Positions 1-4,800 of a DNA stretch of 6,643 nucleotides are shown here, one piece after another. Below the pieces are notes generated by a model. It searched no databases and was not told the DNA's origin. It worked only from the letters and a program-made list of their open reading frames with translations. Position 1 is the first letter of the stretch. Each line of letters starts with the position of its first letter. Both the position numbers and the translations under genes were made by a program. Origin of the DNA: Oscillospiraceae bacterium (GTDB lineage Bacteria; Bacillota; Clostridia; Oscillospirales; Ruminococcaceae); assembly GCA_014796735.1 (NCBI GenBank), contig JAAVIG010000070.1:1-6643 (forward strand). Direction: 5' to 3'.

Positions 1-102
1 AAATGCAGTTATATAAAAATATCGAAACAAGGTGAAGCAATCGAACCGTGCGCTGCATGTAAGGTATGCGATCCAAAATGCAAAGCTATGAAAAAATATT
101 GA
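1..102 (+). CDS. C-terminal fragment of a Cys-rich protein, possibly Fe-S or zinc binding
   Basis: A reading frame open from the left edge encodes 33 residues and ends at TGA (100-102). I do not recognise the protein. The visible tail contains five cysteines. Four of them are spaced C-x2-C-x2-C-x3-C (visible residues 17, 20, 23 and 27), which is the spacing of a [4Fe-4S] ferredoxin-type ligand set, although the residue after the last Cys is Lys and not the usual Pro. The very C-terminus is Lys-rich. A structural zinc site would look the same. The start lies outside the window, so length and domain context are unknown. The next candidate gene on this strand is the short leader-like ORF at 233-289. 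That the frame is coding is inferred only from its Cys pattern and the lack of internal stops over a short stretch. Confidence 0.45.
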   Translation, partial: KCSYIKISKQGEAIEPCAACKVCDPKCKAMKKY

Positions 103-232
103 AATAAATAAAATGAGCATTTGTGGCATTTGGATCCTTACGGTTTTGATTGCGGCTGCAAAAAATACCACGCAAATCCACACGGTTTTCGCTGTGTTTA
201 ATATATATCAAATTGAAGAGGAGATGATATGT

Positions 233-289
233 ATGAAAAAAGCTATGTTATTTAACAACTCATACAATAGGAGGCTTCTCTTTTTGTAA
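233..289 (+). CDS. Leader-peptide-like small ORF, 18 codons
   Basis: A short ORF encodes MKKAMLFNNSYNRRLLFL and ends at TAA (287-289). It is preceded by AGGAG at 219-223, 9 nt from the ATG at 233, which is a good distance. An in-frame ATG at 224 is too close to this site to use it. The frame is also open upstream to an ATG at 113 (58 codons), but that start has no ribosome binding site. The last codons run into the left arm and loop of a hairpin (270-295), and the stop codon sits at the start of the right arm. A second AGGAGG-ATG follows 12 nt after the stop. This is the geometry of leader peptides that control antibiotic-resistance genes by ribosome stalling (the erm type), but I do not recognise this peptide. 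Translation is inferred, not shown. Confidence 0.4.
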   Translation: MKKAMLFNNSYNRRLLFL

Positions 290-306
290 GCCTCCCAAAC
301 AGGAGG
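270..306 (+). promoter_or_regulatory. Two mutually exclusive hairpins, putative translational attenuator
   Basis: Hairpin A pairs GGAGGCTT (270-277) with AAGCCTCC (288-295) around a 10-nt loop. Hairpin B would pair the same CCTCC (291-295) with GGAGG (302-306) around a 6-nt loop, which hides the Shine-Dalgarno of the ATG at 313. Only one can form at a time. Hairpin A has no T-tract after it, so it is not a typical rho-independent terminator. A ribosome in the last codons of the 233-289 ORF would melt hairpin A and so favour hairpin B. The switch is inferred from base pairing alone. Confidence 0.45.
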
Positions 307-369
307 AATTATATGATATTAAACACACTTAAGGAAATGCATTTAATTCTTTTGGAGCTCTACACATAA
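301..369 (+). other. Orphan ribosome binding site and start with an 18-codon frame, probable remnant
   Basis: AGGAGG (301-306) stands 6 nt from ATG (313), a near-ideal initiation site. However, the frame closes at TAA (367-369) after 18 codons (MILNTLKEMHLILLELYT) and runs antisense into the end of the acetyltransferase gene. The site may belong to a gene whose body was lost or replaced, leaving only its start. It may instead be a second short regulatory ORF. I do not recognise the encoded residues. Confidence 0.3.
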
Positions 370-811
370 TGTACACTTTTACATGATACGTTTCATTTCC
401 GGGCATAATTCCCTCCTCGGTTTTTTGTACGTAGAACCCCATTGATTCATATAACTTTCTCGCGGGCTCATTTCCATATAACACTTCAATATGCTTTATA
501 CCCGGTTCTGTCTCCAATGCTCTTACCACAAGCTTTCTTCCGATGCCCTTGCGCATCATGCTTGGAGATACATACAGCCATGCAAGCTCATCATCCGTGT
601 AGGCGCTAAATGCTGTAATGACATTGTTCACGATTGCCACATCAATATGTGGGTATTCAAAAAAGTTTTCTCTTTCAGAGGCAAGAGAAAACGGAAGAAA
701 CGCCGCGTCAAGCAAGGACAGAGAAAGCTTCGCTTTGCGGGCGGCATCATGAATTTCACAAATGTAATTGTAATCCGAGGATATATACGGTCTGATTTTA
801 ATATCAAGCAT
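329..811 (-). CDS. GNAT-family N-acetyltransferase
   Basis: This 160-residue protein has the usual length of a single-domain GNAT enzyme, which transfers the acetyl group of acetyl-CoA to an amine on a small molecule or protein. Residues 79-94 form motif A (LYVSPSMMRKGIGRKL): beta-4, then the R-K-G-I-G-R pyrophosphate-binding loop and helix 3. Residues 114-126 (NEPARKLYESMGF) form motif B, with Tyr121 at the position of the usual general acid. A conserved-looking start (IKIRPYISSDY) fits the beta-1/alpha-1 region. There is no signal peptide or membrane segment, so it is cytoplasmic. The ATG at 811 is supported by GAGGGGAA (817-824 on the complement), 5 nt away. It is a single gene, divergent from the TetR-pump operon, with its own promoter. 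The substrate cannot be told from sequence; antibiotic, polyamine and peptide N-terminus are all possible. Confidence 0.9.
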   Translation of the reverse strand: MLDIKIRPYISSDYNYICEIHDAARKAKLSLSLLDAAFLPFSLASERENFFEYPHIDVAIVNNVITAFSAYTDDELAWLYVSPSMMRKGIGRKLVVRALETEPGIKHIEVLYGNEPARKLYESMGFYVQKTEEGIMPGNETYHVKVYIMCRAPKELNAFP

Positions 812-868
812 AAAATTCCCCTCATAACATAAGATGTACGATTTGTCGGGAAGCTGCCCGATAAGAAA

Positions 869-897
869 ATTATATCATCAAAAAGCGCAAAATTCAA
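869..897 (-). promoter_or_regulatory. Sigma-A promoter of the acetyltransferase gene
   Basis: Read on the minus strand, a -35 TTGAAT (897-892) is followed by exactly 17 bp and a perfect -10 TATAAT (874-869). Transcription should begin near 862, about 50 nt upstream of the start codon. The predicted RNA would begin with a short stem-loop, TCGGG pairing with CCCGA across 861-846. Confidence 0.75.
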
Positions 898-1014
898 GTG
901 TAATCATATTATTTTGCTCCACAACCGGTGGAAAATATATTTATTGTACAATTATTACCCGAAAAGTACCGATTATGGTTTGACAAGTTCTCACACAAAA
1001 AAAGCGTTACCCTA

Positions 1015-1043
1015 TTGACAACTGTCATCTTTTTGTGTATAAT
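1015..1043 (+). promoter_or_regulatory. Consensus sigma-A promoter of the TetR-ABC operon
   Basis: TTGACA (1015-1020), a 17-bp spacer and TATAAT (1038-1043) match the sigma-A consensus at every position, so the promoter should be very strong unless repressed. The -35 overlaps a palindrome, TGACA-AC-TGTCA (1016-1027), and the start point falls inside the GCAAC/GTTGC operator that follows. The start should lie near 1050, about 40 nt before the regulator's ATG. Confidence 0.85.
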
Positions 1044-1045
1044 AA

Positions 1046-1064
1046 GCAACATAAGTTGCGCAAC
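1046..1064 (+). promoter_or_regulatory. Putative TetR operator with three half-sites
   Basis: Three copies of one half-site follow the -10 box: GCAAC (1046-1050), its inverse GTTGC (1055-1059) and GCAAC (1060-1064). The last two form a perfect 10-bp palindrome, GTTGCGCAAC. The first two form an inverted repeat with a 4-bp centre. The site covers the expected transcription start just ahead of a TetR-family gene, where self-repressors of this family usually bind. Binding is inferred from position and symmetry. Confidence 0.65.
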
Positions 1065-1088
1065 AACAGTTTCTTTTAGGAGGAGAAA

Positions 1089-1658
1089 ATGCCGCCGAAA
1101 TTTAAATTCACCAAATCCGAAATCACACAAGCCGCTTTGAACCTTACAAGAGAACAGGGAATATCGGCTCTTACGGCAAGGGCGTTAGCGGCAAGGTTAG
1201 GCTGCTCCGTTAAGCCTATTTTCGGTCTGTTTAAGAATATGGAGGAGGTACAAGGGGGGGTACTGTCCGAAGCGAACAAGCTTTATAATTCCTATTTGCG
1301 GGAAGATATGTCAAGCGGAAAATATCCCGTATATAAAGCCAGCGGTATGGGCTATATCCGTTTTGCAAAAGAAGAACGTGAGCTTTTCAAGCTGCTTTTT
1401 ATGAGGGATCGTTCAAGTGAGGAAGTTGAAGAAAATCGGGAGGAAATAAAACCTCTGATCGAAATGATAATGAAAAACACGGGTTTGAGCGAAGAGGAAG
1501 CATATATATTTCATCTGGAAATGTGGATCTATGTACACGGTATCGCCACAATGCTTGCAACGTCCTATTTAAATTGGGACATGGAATTTATAAGCAGAAC
1601 GCTGACAGACGGATATATGGGATTAAAACACCGTTATTGCGGAGAAGGGAAGGAATAA
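1089..1658 (+). CDS. TetR/AcrR-family transcriptional repressor
   Basis: This 189-residue protein has the normal length of a TetR-family repressor, a dimer that leaves its operator when a ligand fills its C-terminal pocket. Residues 8-55 form the DNA-binding domain. The helix-turn-helix is at about 28-48 (LTARALAARLGCSVKPIFGLF), with the family pattern of small residues in the first helix, G38 in the turn and an aromatic-rich recognition helix. The C-terminal helices include WIYVHGIATM, similar to the WHG motif of TetR_C regulators. AGGAGG (1078-1083), 5 nt from the ATG, fixes the start. It is the first gene of an operon with an ABC pump, the stop being 2 nt before the ATPase start. It most likely represses its own promoter, and with it the pump, through the GCAAC/GTTGC palindromes. 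A run of seven G (1254-1260) at codons 56-58 is a possible slippage site. The inducer is unknown. Confidence 0.92.
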   Translation: MPPKFKFTKSEITQAALNLTREQGISALTARALAARLGCSVKPIFGLFKNMEEVQGGVLSEANKLYNSYLREDMSSGKYPVYKASGMGYIRFAKEERELFKLLFMRDRSSEEVEENREEIKPLIEMIMKNTGLSEEEAYIFHLEMWIYVHGIATMLATSYLNWDMEFISRTLTDGYMGLKHRYCGEGKE

Positions 1659-1660
1659 CA

Positions 1661-2389
1661 ATGGAAGCGATCAAAACAGTGGGGTTGACCAAAAAATACA
1701 AGGATCTGACCGCGGTGGATCACCTTGACCTGACCGTAGAGCAGGGAGAGCTGTTTTCACTGTTGGGCGTCAACGGCGCTGGAAAAACAACTACGATAAA
1801 AATGCTGTCATGCCTGACAAAGCCCACAGAGGGAGACGCTTTTTTAGGCGGAAACAGTATTTTGACCGACGCTTCGGAGGTGAAAAAAATAATAGGCGTA
1901 TCGCCGCAGGAAACGGCGGTGGCGCCGAATCTGACCGTTAAGGAAAACCTTGAATTGATGTGCGGCGTTCACGGATTTTCAAAGGAAAAGAAGAAACAAA
2001 AAACAGCCGAGCTTTGCGAAAAGTTTGATTTAAACAATATACTCGGCAAAAAAGCGGGCAAGCTGTCGGGCGGCTGGCAGCGCAGATTAAGTATAGCTAT
2101 GGCGCTTATAGGCGAGCCCGAGATACTGTTTCTCGATGAGCCTACTTTGGGCTTGGACGTGCTTGCAAGAAGCGATCTGTGGGACGTTATCCGTTCTCTT
2201 AAGGGGAAGATCACCGTTATTTTGACCACTCATTATATGGAAGAGGCGGAGGCTCTTTCCGACCGCATAGGCATTATGAAGGACGGAAGACTGCTTGCGT
2301 TGGGAACTGCCGAGGAATTAAAGAAAAAGACAAACACGGAAAAAATCGAAGACGCTTTCATAAAAACGGTAAAGGGGGAATCGGAATGA
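1661..2389 (+). CDS. ABC transporter ATP-binding protein, drug-efflux (DrrA-like) type
   Basis: This is the nucleotide-binding subunit, 242 residues, of an ABC-2 exporter. It should bind the cytoplasmic face of the permease encoded next and power substrate export. Motifs in order are Walker A GVNGAGKTT (36-44), Q-loop SPQE (81-84), signature LSGGW (135-139), Walker B ILFLDEPT (155-162), D-loop around LGLD (163-166) and H-loop His191 in TTHYM. The signature carries Trp where many ABC proteins have Gln; the same run, GGWQRRL, occurs in related exporters, so the subunit is probably active. The ATG at 1661 is chosen over upstream ATGs in the same frame because it has an AAGGAA site (1650-1655), begins the domain normally and lies 2 nt after the repressor stop. 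It overlaps the permease start by 4 nt (ATGA), indicating translational coupling. Substrate unknown; a toxic small molecule is likely given the TetR regulator. Confidence 0.93.
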   Translation: MEAIKTVGLTKKYKDLTAVDHLDLTVEQGELFSLLGVNGAGKTTTIKMLSCLTKPTEGDAFLGGNSILTDASEVKKIIGVSPQETAVAPNLTVKENLELMCGVHGFSKEKKKQKTAELCEKFDLNNILGKKAGKLSGGWQRRLSIAMALIGEPEILFLDEPTLGLDVLARSDLWDVIRSLKGKITVILTTHYMEEAEALSDRIGIMKDGRLLALGTAEELKKKTNTEKIEDAFIKTVKGESE

Positions 2390-3117
2390 GACTGCTGACA
2401 TTTTCGGGCAGAACTGCAAAAGAGATACTGCGCGATCCTTTGAATTTATGCTTCGGCTTGGGCTTTCCGCTTGTTTTGATATTGCTGCTTTCCGCAATAC
2501 AGGCAAATATACCCGTCAGCCTGTTTGAGATTCAATCACTCGCCCCCGGAGTTACGGTATTCGGGCTTTCCTTTATGACCCTGTTTGCCGCCACACTGAT
2601 CGCAAAGGACAGAGAAAGTGCCTTATTGCAGCGGCTTTATACCACCCCTCTTACCGCAAAGGACTTTATTTTCGGCTATGCTCTGCCGATTTTACCGATA
2701 GCTGCCGCGCAAAGCGTTGTCTGCTACATAGCGGCGATCTTGCTGGGACTGCCCGTTACGGTAACTATTTTGTACGCGGTTTTGTTTATAATCCCCGTGT
2801 CCTTGTTCTTTATCGCTCTGGGACTTCTTTTCGGCAGCATATTGGGTGTAAAGCAGGTGGGCGGTATTTGCGGCGCGCTGCTGACAAACCTTTCCGCTTG
2901 GCTCTCGGGTGTCTGGTTTGACCTTGACCTTGTGGGAGGTGTTTTTAAGGATATAGCCTACGCGCTGCCATTTGTTCACGCGGTGGAGCTTGAAAGAGCC
3001 GTGCTCGGCGGAAACCGGTCGGAGATATTGCCGCATTTTTGCTGGGTGCTTGGTTATACGGTTATTGTTCTTATCCTTGCGGTGCTGCTGTTTTTAAGGC
3101 AGATGAAAAAGCAGTAG
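2386..3117 (+). CDS. ABC-2 type transporter permease
   Basis: This 243-residue protein is the membrane subunit paired with the ATPase, and has the usual length for an ABC-2 half-transporter. Hydrophobic segments at about 21-38, 56-73, 101-121, 124-150, 157-177 and 219-238 give six membrane helices. After helix 2 comes the cytoplasmic segment KDRESALLQRLYTTPLT (74-90), a hallmark of ABC-2 permeases (charged K-x-R-E followed by a Leu-rich stretch and a T/P-rich turn). That stretch is the expected coupling region with the ATPase. A short amphipathic N-terminal helix with RDPLNL fits the elbow helix of the family. The start overlaps the ATPase stop (ATGA), with AAGGGGGAA just upstream. Subunits of this kind export drugs, peptides or lipids; nothing here picks one. 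The operon ends here, followed by hairpins and a terminator. Confidence 0.92.
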   Translation: MRLLTFSGRTAKEILRDPLNLCFGLGFPLVLILLLSAIQANIPVSLFEIQSLAPGVTVFGLSFMTLFAATLIAKDRESALLQRLYTTPLTAKDFIFGYALPILPIAAAQSVVCYIAAILLGLPVTVTILYAVLFIIPVSLFFIALGLLFGSILGVKQVGGICGALLTNLSAWLSGVWFDLDLVGGVFKDIAYALPFVHAVELERAVLGGNRSEILPHFCWVLGYTVIVLILAVLLFLRQMKKQ

Positions 3118-3122
3118 CTTAT

Positions 3123-3152
3123 ACTAATCCCTTTTATAACTGGGGGATTAGT
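3123..3152 (+). repeat. Hairpin 1 after the pump operon
   Basis: ACTAATCCC (3123-3131) pairs perfectly with GGGATTAGT (3144-3152) around a 12-nt loop. The hairpin starts 6 nt after the permease stop. It is followed only by GTTTCGGG (3151-3160), so it is at best a weak terminator. It may instead protect the 3' end of the transcript. Positions 3127-3147 match 3165-3185 in the next hairpin at 18 of 21 bases. Confidence 0.65.
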
Positions 3153-3162
3153 GTTTCGGGTG

Positions 3163-3210
3163 CAATCCCTTTTTGAACTGTGGGTATTACGTCAGTTCAA
3201 AAAGGGATTG
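3163..3210 (+). repeat. Perfect 18-bp inverted repeat (hairpin 2)
   Basis: CAATCCCTTTTTGAACTG (3163-3180) and its exact reverse complement (3193-3210) flank a 12-nt loop. There is no T-tract on either strand, so this is not a standard terminator. A perfect 18-bp stem is unlikely by chance. It could be a 3' stability element, a dispersed palindromic repeat, or the remnant of a small mobile element; the sequence alone does not decide. Confidence 0.75.
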
Positions 3211-3252
3211 GTATTGCAGCGTATTTATACTGTTTTATTGATTCAAAATAAC

Positions 3253-3293
3253 CAAAGCCGCAAAACACAGCGTTTAGCGGCTTTGATTTTTTT
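3253..3293 (+). terminator. Rho-independent terminator of the TetR-ABC operon
   Basis: CAAAGCCGC (3253-3261) pairs with GCGGCTTTG (3277-3285). The stem is extended inward, past one mismatch, by AAAC/GTTT. An A and seven T (3287-3293) follow. This is a textbook intrinsic terminator on the plus strand and separates the pump operon from the sigma factor operon. Confidence 0.85.
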
Positions 3294-3304
3294 GTTAATA
3301 CCAC

Positions 3305-3330
3305 TGTAACCTTTTTCGTTTTATCGGTAC
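3305..3330 (+). promoter_or_regulatory. Probable ECF-type autoregulated promoter
   Basis: TGTAACC (3305-3311) followed by a T-run and then CGGTAC (3325-3330) resembles the AAC-motif -35 and the CG-containing -10 used by ECF sigma factors of the SigW/SigV kind. The gap between TGTAAC and CGG is 14 nt, a little short against the 16 or so of SigW. The position, about 50 nt before an ECF sigma gene, fits positive autoregulation. No good sigma-A promoter is visible here. Confidence 0.5.
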
Positions 3331-3377
3331 TAATATACAGACCGCGCAGTCAAAATCTCAATGAAAGGCGGGAAGAG

Positions 3378-3878
3378 TTGGAAAGCTTTGAAGAGATATA
3401 TACGCTTTATTGGAATGACGTTTATAAGTTTATTTTAAAAATGACCGAATACGATCGGGCGTTGGCGGAGGAAATAACACAAGAAACCTTTTACCGCGCC
3501 TTTGTGGGGTTCTCAAAATTCCGCGGGGAATGTAATATAAAAACATGGATATGCGGGATAGGACGAAATGTTTTTTATAAGCAGCTGCGTTCCGAAAAGA
3601 AACGCCGTATTCTTGAAGAATGCTACGGCGAAAATCGGTGTACCGACCCTGCGGCAAGCATGGAGACGGTGGAAAAATGCCGTATTGTGAGAAAGATAAT
3701 ATCCGAAATGAGCGAGCCCGCAAAAACGGTGGTTGAATACAGGCTTTTCGGTGAGATGAGTTATTCCGAAATAGCAAGGATAATGAAAATACGCGAGGGA
3801 ACTGCCAAGGTCATTTTTTCAAGGGCGAAGGTAAAGATCATAAACGAAATGAAAGAGGTGTACGGCTATGAAATATAA
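3378..3878 (+). CDS. ECF-subfamily RNA polymerase sigma factor
   Basis: This 166-residue protein has the two-domain layout of group 4 (extracytoplasmic function) sigma factors, which redirect RNA polymerase to stress or envelope genes. Region 2 covers about 4-70, with the core-binding helix AEEITQETFYRAF (30-42) close to the family pattern, then the region 2.3-2.4 stretch FRGECNIKTWICGIGRN. Region 4 lies at about 110-160, with the helix-turn-helix MSYSEIARIMKIREGTAKV (127-145) that reads the -35. There is no region 1 or 3, as expected. The start is a TTG at 3378, chosen because the N-terminus MESFEEIYTLYWNDVYKF is where such proteins begin; the purine-rich AAAGGCGGGAAG (3364-3375) is a plausible ribosome binding site. 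The nearby ATG at 3361 is out of frame. Its last 11 nt overlap the anti-sigma gene, so the pair is probably made together. Target genes outside this operon are unknown. Confidence 0.92.
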   Translation: MESFEEIYTLYWNDVYKFILKMTEYDRALAEEITQETFYRAFVGFSKFRGECNIKTWICGIGRNVFYKQLRSEKKRRILEECYGENRCTDPAASMETVEKCRIVRKIISEMSEPAKTVVEYRLFGEMSYSEIARIMKIREGTAKVIFSRAKVKIINEMKEVYGYEI

Positions 3879-4683
3879 CTGCAATATGATAAGGGATCTT
3901 ATGCCCTTATGCGCCGACAGCGAGGCGGCAGAGGAAAGCGAAAAGGCTTTGATAGAGCATCTTGCCGAGTGCAGAGAATGCAGCGGCTACTGGGAAAGAA
4001 TGAGCGTCGATCTGTCCTTTGAGGGGGAAAGCGGCAGCAATGCAAAAAATTACACGGAGATAGCAAAAAAGCTCCGTGTAAAAAAGAGTTTTATCTCGAT
4101 CGCCGTAGGTCTGAGCGTGGGGTTGGCGGCGGGAGCAATCACTTTTGCGGCGGGAAGCTATACGTTAGACGGCTATCGATCGTCGCCCGAAAAGGCGCTT
4201 GTCAGAACTCAAAATAATATTGGGGTATTAAACGAAAAAATCTGCGAGTACGAATGGAATAACGTTAAATTTTATTTTTACAAAAATCGTATTTATACCG
4301 CCTGCTACGGAGTTGAGAAAACATGGAGGGGATGGCGGCAGAACGTAACGTATTTAAGTGACCTGCCCGAATATGACGGCGAGGGGATAGTCAATCACAT
4401 GAGAGGCACTATAAATTACGGCGGTGACGAAATAAGCGGTGAAACATCGATCGAAATGCTTCCGTTAAGCGTTTATGATGATAATGTTGTTAAAATCACG
4501 CTTATCGGCGGCGGCAAAGAATACGTTACCGATGTTTATTCGGGATTTACAGGGGTGTTGGCTTTTGAGCATCCAAACGGCGAGAACCCGATGCTTAATG
4601 GGATCGCCTGCGATAAGGACGGAAATATGCTGTATCGCTTGGATACGTCGGACGAATATGATCTTAAATGGGTGAGGAAATGA
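3868..4683 (+). CDS. Zinc-finger (zf-HC2) transmembrane anti-sigma factor
   Basis: This 271-residue protein fits a single-pass anti-sigma factor that holds the upstream ECF sigma at the membrane until a signal arrives. The N-terminal zinc anti-sigma domain covers about 1-45, with H31-x3-C35-x2-C38 and additional Cys at 5 and 15. A cytoplasmic linker ends in basic KK (72-73), followed by one membrane helix at about 75-95. About 175 residues then lie outside the cell; I do not recognise a family for them. They hold many aromatic residues and Gly/Asn/Asp turns, as in a beta-rich sensor. The start overlaps the sigma gene by 11 nt, with GAGGTG (3854-3859) 8 nt upstream. Pairing and topology support the role strongly. 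Whether release is by proteolysis or by a change at the zinc site is not visible. A stem-loop follows the stop. Confidence 0.88.
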   Translation: MKYNCNMIRDLMPLCADSEAAEESEKALIEHLAECRECSGYWERMSVDLSFEGESGSNAKNYTEIAKKLRVKKSFISIAVGLSVGLAAGAITFAAGSYTLDGYRSSPEKALVRTQNNIGVLNEKICEYEWNNVKFYFYKNRIYTACYGVEKTWRGWRQNVTYLSDLPEYDGEGIVNHMRGTINYGGDEISGETSIEMLPLSVYDDNVVKITLIGGGKEYVTDVYSGFTGVLAFEHPNGENPMLNGIACDKDGNMLYRLDTSDEYDLKWVRK

Positions 4684-4686
4684 ATA

Positions 4687-4704
4687 TGCGGCAGAACAGC
4701 CGCA
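4687..4704 (+). terminator. Short GC-rich stem-loop after the anti-sigma gene
   Basis: TGCGGC (4687-4692) pairs with GCCGCA (4699-4704) around a 6-nt loop, 3 nt after the anti-sigma stop. There is no T-tract, so if it stops transcription it does so weakly. It may mark the 3' end of the sigma operon, which converges on the nuclease gene. Confidence 0.35.
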
Positions 4705-4800
4705 ATGCAGGCTCTGAGTGAATATACGCTTTCCGTGCAGACGTGTTCTTGGGTATGCTATAGGCAGATTTAAAACTTGATAAAATATATAAATAAAATT

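Noticed and set aside
113..289. 58-residue ORF starting at the ATG at 113
   Set aside because: No ribosome binding site precedes this ATG. The downstream in-frame ATG at 233 has a good one, so the short leader version is preferred.
491..832. 113-residue plus-strand frame opposite the acetyltransferase
   Set aside because: It is antisense to a gene with clear GNAT motifs, and its composition is Arg/Lys-rich, typical of a shadow frame.
980..1008. Second promoter using TTGACA at 980
   Set aside because: At the correct distance there is only AGCGTT, so no acceptable -10 box exists.
1523..1660. Upstream extension of the ATPase reading frame
   Set aside because: It overlaps the repressor gene in another frame and adds 46 residues not present in the ATPase family. 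The ATG at 1661 has a proper site and spacing.
2692..3036. 114-residue minus-strand frame opposite the permease
   Set aside because: It is antisense to a well-supported membrane protein and very polar, as expected from the complement of a hydrophobic gene.
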